A stretch of 64,000 nt of DNA from Teredinibacter sp. KSP-S5-2 (GCF_032773895.1 NZ_CP120416.1:303501-367500), one strand, 5' to 3'; counted from the first letter of the stretch, positions 1 to 8,999 are shown. A program made the numbers and translations. The notes: generated by a model not told the origin, from the letters alone.

Positions 1-1
1 C

Positions 2-460
2 CGGGAAAGATATGCAGAATTGCAAAACTACATGGTGAGTTATTCAGATTTAAATATCGTCTTAACTGATGGACAGTCGCACACTGTTATGGCTGCTGCG
101 GATGCAGTACTTATGGCTTCCGGGACGACAACGCTTGAAGCGCTGTTGTTGAAAAAACCGATGGTGATTGCTTATCGCCTTGCCAATTTCTCCTACAAGA
201 TTCTTTCCCGTATGGTGGATATTGAATTCATCGGTCTGCCCAATTTATTGGCGGGAAGAAAGCTGGTGCCTGAGTTAATTCAGGACGAGGTGACGGCTGA
301 AAATATCGCTCAGTCAATCATGGCTATGTTGCGTGAAAGTCAAACAGAAGATGGTCTGTTAACAGAATACCAGCGAATTCATATTGAGCTAAAAAAACAA
401 GCCGGAGCAACGGCAGTAAAGGCAATTGAAAGCAGGTTGGCTGAAATAAATGACAAATAA
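2..460 (+). CDS. lpxB: Lipid-A-disaccharide synthase, C-terminal part
   Basis: This is the C-terminal 152 residues of LpxB; the frame is open to the left edge, so the start lies outside the window. LpxB joins UDP-diacylglucosamine to lipid X to form the lipid A disaccharide at the inner membrane. The GT19 C-terminal signature is visible: [20 protein letters not shown], then KPMVIAYR and [19 protein letters not shown]. The stop overlaps the start of rnhB by 11 bases, so the two are probably co-translated, in the usual gammaproteobacterial lpxB-rnhB order. Identification is firm; only the N-terminal part is missing. Confidence 0.95.
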   Translation, partial: RERYAELQNYMVSYSDLNIVLTDGQSHTVMAAADAVLMASGTTTLEALLLKKPMVIAYRLANFSYKILSRMVDIEFIGLPNLLAGRKLVPELIQDEVTAENIAQSIMAMLRESQTEDGLLTEYQRIHIELKKQAGATAVKAIESRLAEINDK

Positions 461-1034
461 AATTATTGCGGGTGTGGACGAGGTGGGGAGAGGGCCTTTA
501 GCTGGTGACGTTGTTGCCGCGGCATGCATTCTTCCAAACGACTTTCAGCTCGAGGGCTTAACCGATTCAAAAAAACTTTCTGAGAAGAAACGTGAATTAT
601 TGTTCGGTCAGATCCAAGAACAGGCGGTAAGTTGGTGTATTGCCAGGGCAAATGTTGCCGAGATTGATGAGCTGAATATTTTACATGCCAGCCTTCTGGC
701 CATGAAGAGAGCCGTTGAAGGGTTGGATGTGCAACCGACTTTTGTTTATGTCGATGGTAATAAAATACCGCAATGGCAATATCAAGCTGAGGCGGTTGTC
801 CAGGGGGATAGTTTAATCCCTTCTATCAGCGCGGCTTCCATTCTTGCAAAGGTGACCAGAGACCGGGAAATGGTTCTGTTGGATAAAGAATTTCCCCAGT
901 ACGGTTTTGCCAAACATAAAGGCTATCCCACCAAAGTTCACATGGATGCCATAAAGGAATATGGTGTGACTAAACATCATCGAAAATCTTTTGCTCCAGT
1001 CAAAGCAGTCATTTCCCAGCAAACGCTCTTTTGA
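450..1034 (+). CDS. rnhB: Ribonuclease HII
   Basis: RNase HII cleaves the RNA strand of RNA-DNA hybrids and removes ribonucleotides misincorporated in DNA. The protein has 194 residues, a normal length. The start motif [12 protein letters not shown] carries catalytic D10 and E11. D102 (in VDGNK) and D120 (in QGDS) complete the four-acid metal site by comparison with the E. coli enzyme. [11 protein letters not shown] and [14 protein letters not shown] are further family signatures. The start ATG overlaps the end of lpxB. A short hairpin covers the stop codon and probably ends this operon. Confidence 0.97.
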   Translation: MTNKIIAGVDEVGRGPLAGDVVAAACILPNDFQLEGLTDSKKLSEKKRELLFGQIQEQAVSWCIARANVAEIDELNILHASLLAMKRAVEGLDVQPTFVYVDGNKIPQWQYQAEAVVQGDSLIPSISAASILAKVTRDREMVLLDKEFPQYGFAKHKGYPTKVHMDAIKEYGVTKHHRKSFAPVKAVISQQTLF

Positions 1035-1040
1035 GCGTTT
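1021..1040 (+). terminator. Hairpin over the rnhB stop codon
   Basis: Perfect 8-bp stem AAACGCTC/GAGCGTTT with a TTTT loop, overlapping the rnhB stop codon. There is no long T-run afterwards, so termination is plausible but unproven. Confidence 0.4.
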
Positions 1041-1387
1041 ATAGGCCATTTCAACCTTTTATCCGCAAACCCCTAACGACGGTTGTTTTGTAGGTATATT
1101 CAGCTATACCTACATATACTGGTGGGGGGATGGACAGTTTCTGTTGATTCCCGCTAATTGAGATAGTGCGATAAAAGAGGCGCAAAAAATAACGTCCTGG
1201 GTCACTCTGGTAGAGACTTTGCATTATTTATAATTAGCAAAAAATGTGGTCATTTTTTGGCACCCGAATCTCAGAAATTGAGGTGATGATTGTGGAAACA
1301 AAATGCCAAGTAATGGAAAGCAAAATGAGCGCATGGAAGAGTCTTTACTCAAACTGGCTGAAATTGGTGTTTGAGGGGCGTTCAATT
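1041..1387. other. Intergenic region with a 9-bp palindrome
   Basis: No convincing gene is seen before the PilZ start. A perfect inverted repeat lies at 1090-1113 (GTAGGTATA, 6-base loop TTCAGC, TATACCTAC). It has no T-run and looks more like an operator or RNA hairpin than a terminator. The PilZ reading frame stays open upstream to 1244, so part of this stretch could encode an N-terminal extension. Confidence 0.5.
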
Positions 1388-1792
1388 ATGAGACGCTATA
1401 TTCGACATCCGTCAGGTATTCCCATTCGCTATTGTTTGGAAGAATCTGAAGGTAAGGCAGAACGGCTAAAAGACGTCAGCCGCGGTGGTCTGTGTTTTAA
1501 TTCAGAATGTCCGCTACGAGCGGGGGCACATATTCGTATAGAAATCCCGGTTGATACCAGCGATTATCGTGCAGATGGTCAGGTGGCATGGTGTCATCAA
1601 GAGGGAGATCACTATGCAGTCGGTGTTAAATTTGAAGACACCTCAACCCAATACAGCGTTCGCATGGTAGAGCAGGTTTGCCATATCGAAGACTATCGAG
1701 TGAACGTACTCCAGCACGAAGGGCGCGATTTGACCAGCGAAGAAGCGGCTAGAGAATGGGTCGCAAAGTATGCCGCTGATTTTCCCAGATAG
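1388..1792 (+). CDS. PilZ domain protein
   Basis: A single PilZ domain of 134 residues from the chosen start, probably a cyclic-di-GMP receptor. Both ligand motifs are present: RxxxR (R2-R6, in RRYIRH) and DxSxxG (D29, S31, G34, in DVSRGG). I chose ATG 1388 because the PilZ motif begins there and GAGGGG lies upstream. The frame extends to 1244, and GTG 1292 also has a GAGG-type ribosome site about 8 bases upstream, so a protein about 32 residues longer is possible. The target is unknown. A GGDEF/EAL protein lies 3 kb away and type IV pilus genes lie further on. Confidence 0.85.
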   Translation: MRRYIRHPSGIPIRYCLEESEGKAERLKDVSRGGLCFNSECPLRAGAHIRIEIPVDTSDYRADGQVAWCHQEGDHYAVGVKFEDTSTQYSVRMVEQVCHIEDYRVNVLQHEGRDLTSEEAAREWVAKYAADFPR

Positions 1793-1953
1793 TTAACTTC
1801 TCTTGAGTTCTTCTCTTTATAGCTAAGGGGATTACTTAAATATCTTTTTTTCGTCTATTTTTTCCTCGGCTTAAACCGACCTGTGTCGGTGAGACGCTTG
1901 GTTGAATTTGTTTGGCTATGTTTCCGGGGTAATTGGCAACTTGGTTTAAGGCA

Positions 1954-1984
1954 CAAAAAAAGCACCAAGGTTATTGGTGCTTTG
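1954..1984 (-). terminator. Intrinsic terminator of the downstream minus-strand gene
   Basis: Stem AAAGCACCAA (1959-1968), loop GGTTA, TTGGTGCTTT (1974-1983). On the minus strand the stem runs into seven Ts, which makes a standard terminator for the gene at 2011-2547. It may also work for the PilZ gene on the plus strand. Confidence 0.8.
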
Positions 1985-2010
1985 AGCCGCGTTGGTGATC
2001 GCGTTTTTAA

Positions 2011-2547
2011 TTAAGCCGTAAGTAAGCGATCATAACGGCGACTGAGTAAATCGTAAAAACGTTCGCGTAATTCCAGAATACCTTGTTTTAACTCTGCGAT
2101 TTCCTGATCACTGATGTCTTGTCTGCCGATATATACCTGCTTTCTAAAGAGCGCGATTTTGGCTCCATATAAGCGAAGGGTTTTTTCCATAGTTTTTTCG
2201 CCCAGCATTAACAGCTTGGCCTCGGAAGCGGCCAACTTGTCAAAATCGCGAACCAGCTCAGCATTAATACGTTCAAGCTCCTGTTTTCTCGCCGCAGGCC
2301 AGCGTTTGCCAAAACGGGTAGATTCAATCACCAGCGCCGAATATTTTGCGAACGAATGGTTTACCTGTCCGACATCCGATGAAATCTGTTCGAACAAGGC
2401 CACTCTGTGTTGGCGTGGCTCAAACTCGTTGCGCGTAAACTTGGCGCGTTTCAATGAATACAACCAGATTGCACCAACCGTCATACCTGCACCAAGGGCC
2501 AGCTTAATGCCTGTGTCAATAATTGGCCATAAGTCACCAGTTAGCAT
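2011..2547 (-). CDS. Hypothetical membrane-anchored coiled-coil protein
   Basis: I do not recognise a family. The 178-residue protein has one hydrophobic segment near the N terminus (about residues 13-32, GIKLALGAGMTVGAIWLYSL). A basic stretch (KRAKFTR) follows, then a long charged helical region to the C terminus with coiled-coil character (RKQELERINAELVRDFDKL, ELKQGILELRERFYDLL). This suggests a small inner-membrane protein with a cytoplasmic helical tail. It lies downstream of the SUI1 gene with an 87-base gap and ends at a clear terminator. Codon use looks like that of its neighbours. Confidence 0.7.
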   Translation of the reverse strand: MLTGDLWPIIDTGIKLALGAGMTVGAIWLYSLKRAKFTRNEFEPRQHRVALFEQISSDVGQVNHSFAKYSALVIESTRFGKRWPAARKQELERINAELVRDFDKLAASEAKLLMLGEKTMEKTLRLYGAKIALFRKQVYIGRQDISDQEIAELKQGILELRERFYDLLSRRYDRLLTA

Positions 2548-2633
2548 AGATAATTCCTCAAGCGACGACTATTTGACTTTGTCATGTAACATAAGACTAA
2601 GTGCAAAAATCACTCCAATATTACATTCTGGTT

Positions 2634-2954
2634 TTAGCCGCCGCTGAGTTTGACGGTATGACCGAGTTTTTTCAGGTGTTCCATGAGTTTTTGTCGGTGA
2701 TCACCCTGGATTTCTATGGTGCCGTCTTTGACGGTTCCCCCGGTGCTGCAAAGCTGTTTTAGCTTCTTGGCCAGAGTCTTTAAATCGTCATCGCTCAGAT
2801 CGAAGCCGGTAATAATGGATACGCCCTTTCCACCCCGGCCTTTGGTTTCTTTGCGAATTCGTATGACGCCATCGCCGGGTTCTCGTGTTTTTTGTTCCTT
2901 CTCTGGTTTAATGCGGCCCTGATCTGTAGAGTAAACCAGTCTTGAATTGCTCAT
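2634..2954 (-). CDS. yciH: SUI1/eIF1-family translation factor
   Basis: A 106-residue protein of the bacterial YciH family, which is homologous to eukaryotic eIF1 (SUI1) and is thought to influence start-site fidelity on the 30S subunit. It has a basic N-terminal part (VIRIRKETKGRGGKGVSIIT) and the SUI1 core (LKTLAKKLKQLCSTGGTVKD, then IEIQGDHRQKLMEHLKKLG). The length is typical. It is divergent from the ion channel gene, and the two 5' regions are close together. Confidence 0.9.
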   Translation of the reverse strand: MSNSRLVYSTDQGRIKPEKEQKTREPGDGVIRIRKETKGRGGKGVSIITGFDLSDDDLKTLAKKLKQLCSTGGTVKDGTIEIQGDHRQKLMEHLKKLGHTVKLSGG

Positions 2955-3012
2955 ATCTCGACATTCTCGTATTGTTTCGCGAAATCAGGCCATTATAACC
3001 CTCAGTTTTGCT

Positions 3013-3825
3013 ATGAATGATCAAACACATAAAGAAAAGATCTACACCATCATTTTTGGTACCACAACGCCAGCGGGTAAATATTTCGATATCACTTTAA
3101 TCGCCTGCATCCTGATCAGTATGTTGGTGCTAATGCTGGATTCCGTGCAGGCTTTGGCCAGTGAATATCACTACTTCCTCCGTATTGCCGAGTGGTTTTT
3201 CACCATATTGTTTACGTTGGAATATATGCTGCGGATATACTGTTCGCCAAAACCTTGGCGTTATGTCACCAGTTTCTATGGTTTTATTGACTTAATATCT
3301 GTTTTGCCAAGTTACCTGAGTCTGTTCTTCTCCGGCGCTAACTACTTATTAATGATTCGTTTGTTCCGGGTACTACGGGTTTTCAGAGTATTCAAGTTAT
3401 TCCGTTACTTGTCCGAAGCGAATGTGTTAATACGCTCCCTGGGTATGGCGAGACGCAAAATCCTGGTGTTCTTTATATCGGTGTTGGTCTTGTCCACGGT
3501 GTTTGGCTCGCTTATGTATATTGTTGAAGGTGGCCAGAACGGTTTTAGCAGTATTCCCAAAAGTATCTATTGGACAATCGTGACCATTACCACCGTTGGT
3601 TACGGTGATATCACACCGCACACGGTACTAGGACAGTTCATTGCTTCTTTGGCGATGTTGACCGGCTATTCGATCATTGCCATCCCGACAGGAATTCTAA
3701 CCGCCGAGTTATCACAGGAAATACAGCGAGAGCGCAATAATAAGGCTTGTGGTATTTGTGACCGGTATGGGCATGATGTCGATGCGCACTTCTGTAAATA
3801 TTGCGGAGGGAAGATCCCCGATTGA
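3013..3825 (+). CDS. Voltage-gated-type K+ channel with C-terminal zinc-ribbon-like tail
   Basis: A six-transmembrane ion channel of 270 residues from ATG 3013. S1-S3 run from about residue 25 to 108. S4 contains regularly spaced arginines and lysine (LFRVLRVFRVFKLFRYL, 117-133). The pore carries the potassium selectivity filter TTVGYGD (193-199), followed by S6. After S6 the short tail ends in two CxxC pairs (C246/C249 and C261/C264), which look like a zinc ribbon. The frame opens at 2947, but that region lacks channel sequence and overlaps the divergent SUI1 gene, so I prefer 3013. It probably forms tetrameric K+ channels in the inner membrane. The ligand or sensor role of the tail is unknown. 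Confidence 0.92.
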   Translation: MNDQTHKEKIYTIIFGTTTPAGKYFDITLIACILISMLVLMLDSVQALASEYHYFLRIAEWFFTILFTLEYMLRIYCSPKPWRYVTSFYGFIDLISVLPSYLSLFFSGANYLLMIRLFRVLRVFRVFKLFRYLSEANVLIRSLGMARRKILVFFISVLVLSTVFGSLMYIVEGGQNGFSSIPKSIYWTIVTITTVGYGDITPHTVLGQFIASLAMLTGYSIIAIPTGILTAELSQEIQRERNNKACGICDRYGHDVDAHFCKYCGGKIPD

Positions 3826-3834
3826 CGGCCGGTT

Positions 3835-4719
3835 TCAAGCAAGCGCAGGGCTGGGGGCTTTTATCTTCGCTGCTTTATGTGGTTCTACGGCAGTATTGTT
3901 GGGGTCAGTAAGCCAGTGAATTAATCGAAACTCTCCCGAGTGTTCTTCCACAATCGCCGTGCAGGACTCAACCCAGTCCCCCGTATTCAGGTACTGGAAC
4001 CCTTCCGAATCTTTTATGGCTGCATGGTGGATGTGGCCACATATTACACCGTCAAAGTTTTGTTTTTTTACAGCCAGAGTCACTGCGTCTTCATAGTCAT
4101 GAATGTACTGTTTTGCCCGCTTGATGTTGTGCTTTAGAAAGCTGGCGAGAGACCAGTAACCAAAACCATAATTTGCCCGGATACGGTTATACAGTCGATT
4201 AAGCATCATTAAAAACTCGTAACCGTGGTCGCCAATAAACTTTAGCCATCTGCTGCACCGCGTGACGCCATCGAACTGGTCGCCATGTATGACGAGAATA
4301 CGTTTTGCATCTTGCGTAATATGAATTTTTTTATTCAGCAATTGAATGTTTTCAAAACGATTGTTGGCAAACCTACGCAAGAATTCGTCATGGTTACCAG
4401 TAATATAAAAGACAGGTGTTCCTTTTTTGGATAGTTTTAAAACACGTCGAACAAAACGGTTAAATTGTTTGTTCCAGTAGATCCCGGAACGCATTTTCCA
4501 GCCATCGATAATATCGCCGACCAAATATAGCTCGTTACAGGAATAGTGTTTCAAAAAGTTATTGAGTTGTTTCGCTTTGCAGTCTTTGGTGCCTAAATGA
4601 ACATCAGAAATGAAAATTGTCCGAAAGTCGTTCACTGAAGGCGGTGTCGTTCCGCTTTCACTCTGACCGGCGCGTTTTGCTGAAATGTTTTTAACAATGG
4701 TATTGGTTAATTCGTGCAT
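3835..4719 (-). CDS. LpxH-like UDP-2,3-diacylglucosamine diphosphatase family metallophosphatase
   Basis: A calcineurin-like phosphoesterase of 294 residues. All the metal-binding blocks are visible: DVH (D39, H41), GDIID (D69, D72), GNHD (108-111), VIHGDQFD and CGHIHH. The insert YGFGYWSLASFLKHNIKRAK and the ending YLNTGDWVESCTA resemble the COG2908 subfamily, which is related to but distinct from classical LpxH (about 240 residues). The substrate is therefore uncertain; UDP-diacylglucosamine or another lipid-linked diphosphate is likely. It is convergent with the channel gene, with only 9 bases between them. Confidence 0.85.
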   Translation of the reverse strand: MHELTNTIVKNISAKRAGQSESGTTPPSVNDFRTIFISDVHLGTKDCKAKQLNNFLKHYSCNELYLVGDIIDGWKMRSGIYWNKQFNRFVRRVLKLSKKGTPVFYITGNHDEFLRRFANNRFENIQLLNKKIHITQDAKRILVIHGDQFDGVTRCSRWLKFIGDHGYEFLMMLNRLYNRIRANYGFGYWSLASFLKHNIKRAKQYIHDYEDAVTLAVKKQNFDGVICGHIHHAAIKDSEGFQYLNTGDWVESCTAIVEEHSGEFRLIHWLTDPNNTAVEPHKAAKIKAPSPALA

Positions 4720-4996
4720 CCGCGTATTGTTAAAAGCTTCTATGAAACTCGTATTATGTATTTATTAAATTCCTGTGAAAGCAAAGTTATGTATACGAAA
4801 TCAAGGAGTGATATTCGATTTATTTCTATGTGGAAGGTATTTGATTTGAAAGGTCATTTTGTTGCTGATTCGCGTTGAGGGTGGTCTATACTCAATGATA
4901 CCGCAGTAGGTGTGGGGTTTATTAACGTACATTGCGGCTGGGAATAACGTAAATAATGCAGGGACTAGCCTAAATGCTGAACTAATTTGGTTTTGT

Positions 4997-7207
4997 ATGA
5001 GCAAACTGCGAGCTGACTTTAGGGGCATCTCCTTATTTGAAGAGTCGCCCACGCAAAGGAAGAGTAGTCAACTCAGAAGCTTCTCTGTGTCCAATAACCG
5101 TGAGCTTCAAGAGTTGCTAGACGCTATGCACTCTGTGGTTCTTTATATGGACCGTTGGGGAGTTATAAAACACGGAAATCAAAAAGCAATCGAGCATTGG
5201 AGCCCTCTGGATGGTATAGAAGGTAAAAGTTTTCTTGAAATCGCTGTGCATTGGGATGACCCATCGGAAAGGCAGCGAGAAATCATGCAGGTGATTCGTA
5301 CCGGGACACCGGCTTGGGGTGTTCGGGAGCGGGAAGTCAACCTCGGTGTCGAGCGCTGGTTTCAAGTTGATAAAGTACCGACAGCGGAGGACGATGGCAG
5401 GATCACCGGCGTCCTTTTATTGATGACCGATATTACCGAAAACGTTGTCAGAGAGCGGGCGTTGCGTGAAAGTGAATCCCGTTATCGAGCGTTTATTGCC
5501 AACAGTGCAGATGCTATTTGGCGTTACGATGTCTGCCCTCCTGTCGATACCCGTCTACCGCCGGAAGAACAAGCCGAACTGATTATAAAGCGCGCAATTC
5601 TTGTGGAGTGTAATGAACGGCTGGCACGGCTTTTCGATGCCTCACACATTAACGACCTGCTTGGACTTCCTATCCATCGAAATGGATCGCTCTCCACCAA
5701 AAAAGATATCCTGGTTTTTGTTCAGGGAGGATATCGTCTGGAAGACAGAGAGTTTACCCGTATAAATCGTCATGGCGAACGCAACTGTTTGCAGAGTTCA
5801 GCGACGGGCATTATTGAAAATGGTTTTCTGACTCGAGCTTGGGGGACCACGCGTGATATTACCGATCAAAAACGCTATATCGATCGGATGGAGTATCTGG
5901 CGACTCATGATTCCCTGACCACCTTACCTAACCGAACACTCTTATATCGACGTATTGATGAAGCGTTGGTGAATAGAAAAGAAAAACAAAAAATGGCCTT
6001 AATGCTAATTGACCTTGATCGCTTTAAAGAGATCAACGACACACTCGGTCATGCAGCAGGGGATAAAGTACTTAAATTACTCGGGCCCAGATTAGAAGCT
6101 GAGCTTGGCGATACGCCCGGTACGGTTGCCCGTCTTGGCGGAGATGAGTTCGCTATCTTTTTGCCCAACATTCGCAATACACAACAAGCGGCAGTGTTGG
6201 GTCATCGATTTCTTGATTGCATCTGCCAGATTTTTGAAGTTGAGGGGTACAGAACAGAAATTAGCGCCAGTATCGGAATTTCGTTGTGCCCGGATCAGGC
6301 CTGTGACGTCAGCACCATGATGAAATATGCTGATGTGGCGATGTACCAGGCTAAAACCACCATGAAGGGGGTGGCAATTTACGATTCCAGTTTTGACCCT
6401 CATTCACCCAAGCGTCTGGAATTAATGGGCGCTCTTGGTATTGCGATTCGTGAAGGACAATTACTTTTACATTTCCAACCGAAGATTAATTTGAAAAACC
6501 ATCAAATCTACGGTTTTGAAGCGCTAGTAAGATGGAATCATCCTGAAATGGGGTTTGTTCCGCCGACAGATTTTGTTCCGATAGCCGAACGATCGAATTT
6601 AATTTATCCGCTGACCTTGTGGGTGTTGGAAAACAGTATCAAGCAATGTGCAAAATGGCGAAGCATGGGAATGGATATTTCGGTTGCGATGAATTTGTCT
6701 GCGCGAAATGTTACCGATGACCGATTGATTACCGATTTAGCCAAGCTGCTTCAGGAATATCGTCTTCCCGGCGAATATCTGGAAATGGAAATTACCGAAA
6801 GCACGTTGATGTCCGACCCCAATCGTGCGTTGATTCAACTACGAAGAATTAACGCTTTGGGTGTGGTATTAGCAATTGATGACTTCGGGACGGGCTATTC
6901 GTCATTGGCGTATTTAAAACGTTTGCCTGTTCAGAGTTTGAAGATAGATCGCTCGTTTATCTTCAACATGCTTTGTGATGAGCAGGACGAGATAATCGTT
7001 AACTCCACAGTAAACCTGGCGCATAATCTGGGTCTTAGCGTTGTGGCAGAAGGTGTGGAGTGTATGGAAACCTATGATCGTTTGGAAAAGCTATCATGTG
7101 ATAGCGCTCAAGGGTATTACATTGCCCGTCCAATGAGCGAAAATGAAATTTGTGACTGGCTGGAAAGCTCAAGCTGGGAAATTCCCAAATTGGATATGCC
7201 CAACTAG
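4997..7207 (+). CDS. PAS-PAS-GGDEF-EAL cyclic-di-GMP signalling protein
   Basis: A soluble protein of 736 residues from ATG 4997. Two PAS modules occupy roughly residues 35-150 and 160-300. The GGDEF motif is intact (RLGGDEFAIF, G381-F385) and the EAL motif is intact (E508-L510, in FEALVRWNHP). DDFGTGYSSLAYLKRLP and VVAEGVE are the EAL catalytic surroundings. By sequence it could both make and break c-di-GMP; in such hybrids one activity often dominates. The frame reaches 4910 upstream, but that extension looks non-coding. The PAS modules suggest an internal small-molecule, redox or light signal, but the ligand cannot be read from the sequence. No membrane segment is seen. Confidence 0.93.
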   Translation: MSKLRADFRGISLFEESPTQRKSSQLRSFSVSNNRELQELLDAMHSVVLYMDRWGVIKHGNQKAIEHWSPLDGIEGKSFLEIAVHWDDPSERQREIMQVIRTGTPAWGVREREVNLGVERWFQVDKVPTAEDDGRITGVLLLMTDITENVVRERALRESESRYRAFIANSADAIWRYDVCPPVDTRLPPEEQAELIIKRAILVECNERLARLFDASHINDLLGLPIHRNGSLSTKKDILVFVQGGYRLEDREFTRINRHGERNCLQSSATGIIENGFLTRAWGTTRDITDQKRYIDRMEYLATHDSLTTLPNRTLLYRRIDEALVNRKEKQKMALMLIDLDRFKEINDTLGHAAGDKVLKLLGPRLEAELGDTPGTVARLGGDEFAIFLPNIRNTQQAAVLGHRFLDCICQIFEVEGYRTEISASIGISLCPDQACDVSTMMKYADVAMYQAKTTMKGVAIYDSSFDPHSPKRLELMGALGIAIREGQLLLHFQPKINLKNHQIYGFEALVRWNHPEMGFVPPTDFVPIAERSNLIYPLTLWVLENSIKQCAKWRSMGMDISVAMNLSARNVTDDRLITDLAKLLQEYRLPGEYLEMEITESTLMSDPNRALIQLRRINALGVVLAIDDFGTGYSSLAYLKRLPVQSLKIDRSFIFNMLCDEQDEIIVNSTVNLAHNLGLSVVAEGVECMETYDRLEKLSCDSAQGYYIARPMSENEICDWLESSSWEIPKLDMPN

Positions 7208-8655
7208 TTGCCTTCCATATCCTTCTTCATATCTCTTGCGTCTTTTAAGCGTTGTTCGATTTTTGCGCGTGTGTATTTATCTGAATCCACCAGCTTAAGT
7301 GCATTTTTAAGTTGAATTTCCGCTTTGTCAGGCAAACCGTTCAGCATAAAGTATTCGGCTCTGGCGCGATGGACTTCCAGTATATCTCCTGCCAAGCCGT
7401 GTACTTCGGCAAGTAAGTACCACACATAGTCATCTTTGGGGCGGCGCTCAACATGTCTTTCTAACAATTGTTGGCACTGTTCATATTTACCTGCCTGCAT
7501 ATATATTTCTGCCAGAGAAACATTTAGCGGGTGATTGCGCGGGTAATCTTTGAGTAATGCCTCAAGAGGTTTGACCGCTTTTTGAAATTGTTCTTCCTCG
7601 GACCAGAGTTTGGACTGGGCGATAATGTAAAAAAAGTTCTTCGAATCGCCTTTTAGTAATTCTGTCAGCAGTTCTTGCGCTTTGGCGAATTCCCTTGTGC
7701 GGGTGTAGGCGAGTGCAAGACCATACTTTGCTGGTTCAACGGGAGTGACTTTGCTTTCCAGCATCGACTCAAAAATACGCACGGCTTTATGCGGGTTATG
7801 CTCGTGCAATAAATTGGTGCGGGCTTTTAATAAAAGGTACTCTAGGCTGGCAAACTGGGGTTGGGTTTGGTACTTCTGTGCGCGCAGTTTTGAATCTGTA
7901 ACACGGGATTCTGTTACCGGGTGAGTTAACAGAAACTCGGGGGGACGGCGCTGATAGCGAGTGATTTTTAACATCTCTTCGAACATGTCTGGCATGGCAG
8001 AAGGGTCTGCACCAGAGCGAACTAAGGTTTCCATTCCAACACGATCCGCTTCTCTTTCCATTTGTCGACTAAAACTTAGTTGGTTGCTCATCGCCGCGGC
8101 TTGGGTTGCGGAAATGGCAGCAATACCCGCGTCACCGCCTGCGGTAGCAGAAAGAAGAATACTGGCGATAATGGCGGCAAGCGTGGGGATTTGCGCGTCT
8201 TTTTGTGCTTCTAATCGGCGAGAGTAATGTCGTTGACTTAAGTGGGCCAATTCGTGAGCCAGTACGGACGAAAACTGATACTGGTTTTCTGCATACTTAA
8301 ACAACCCTGTGTGCACACCGATAACGCCTCCCGGTACAGCGAATGCGTTAATTGCCGGGTTTTCGATAACCAGAACATCAAGACGTTTGTCTTCCAGCGC
8401 ACTATAACGGGCGAGATTTAGAATGGTTTGTTCAACATAGTCCTGCAAAAAAGGGTCGGTCGATGTGGGAATGTGTGACCGGTATACCCGTAACCATTTT
8501 TGCCCCAACTCGTATTCTTGAGCCAGGGTGAGCATGCCTCCGCCAGATTGCCCAAGGTCCGGTAATTCAACTTCCGTGGAACTGCTGACCGGTAGGGATA
8601 ATAGGGTGAAAACTGGCAATAGCCAAAGTATGAAGAACCGTATTGAATGTCCCAA
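7204..8655 (-). CDS. bepA: Periplasmic M48 metalloprotease/chaperone, BepA-like
   Basis: Exported beta-barrel assembly-enhancing protease of 483 residues, the usual BepA (YfgC) length. It has an N-terminal signal peptide (FFILWLLPVFTLLSLPVSSS) and the zinc motif HELAH (H134, E135, H138). MEREADRVGME carries the third-ligand region, and a C-terminal TPR array runs from about residue 270. BepA degrades misfolded LptD/BamA substrates and promotes correct LptD assembly. Its stop overlaps the stop of the convergent GGDEF/EAL gene by four bases, which leaves no room for a terminator between them. Confidence 0.93.
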   Translation of the reverse strand: MGHSIRFFILWLLPVFTLLSLPVSSSTEVELPDLGQSGGGMLTLAQEYELGQKWLRVYRSHIPTSTDPFLQDYVEQTILNLARYSALEDKRLDVLVIENPAINAFAVPGGVIGVHTGLFKYAENQYQFSSVLAHELAHLSQRHYSRRLEAQKDAQIPTLAAIIASILLSATAGGDAGIAAISATQAAAMSNQLSFSRQMEREADRVGMETLVRSGADPSAMPDMFEEMLKITRYQRRPPEFLLTHPVTESRVTDSKLRAQKYQTQPQFASLEYLLLKARTNLLHEHNPHKAVRIFESMLESKVTPVEPAKYGLALAYTRTREFAKAQELLTELLKGDSKNFFYIIAQSKLWSEEEQFQKAVKPLEALLKDYPRNHPLNVSLAEIYMQAGKYEQCQQLLERHVERRPKDDYVWYLLAEVHGLAGDILEVHRARAEYFMLNGLPDKAEIQLKNALKLVDSDKYTRAKIEQRLKDARDMKKDMEGN

Positions 8656-8999
8656 TTTAAATCTCGATTAAATAGTTTTTATCTTGCCAGTTATAGCTTC
8701 TCAAGAGCGTAAGTGTAATGCACTATACTGCCTGCGCAAACCGCTTCGCTGCGGCTTGCCGTTATGTGTGTTAGATTGCGCAGCCGGCATGAGGTTCCCG
8801 TTATGCCCGTAGAAGAAAAGACTGGAGATGTTATTGCGATGGCGTGATTGCCATGTAGCAGGACGCAATGGGAAAGTTGGCTAGGCAGAGGGGGTGACAA
8901 CGCAGAAAGCGAATCATTCTTTTATCAAAGCAGTGTCCTGCTTTTCTGCAGGCTGGTTAATAATCAAACGGTTTCGTCTTATACGAAGGTGAATAGTCT
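8656..8999. other. Intergenic region with several strong RNA-like stems and attC-like motifs
   Basis: No gene is supported. There are several inverted repeats: CTGCGCAA (8732-8739) with TTGCGCAG (8776-8783); inside it GCAAACCGC/GCGGCTTGC around loop TTCGCT; GGCAT (8786-8790) with ATGCC (8803-8807); and TTGCG-ATGGC (8834-8843) nested with GCCAT-CGCAA (8850-8868). Three GTTATGT/GTTAGAT/GTTATGC heptamers lie in the same direction (8761, 8770, 8800) and recall integron attC core sites. It could be a structured RNA, a riboswitch-like leader or a degraded attC. No family could be assigned by eye. Confidence 0.45.

Noticed and set aside
8691..8900. Minus-strand ORF of 69 codons in the structured gap
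   Set aside because: No ribosome site or recognisable protein; the stems explain the region better.
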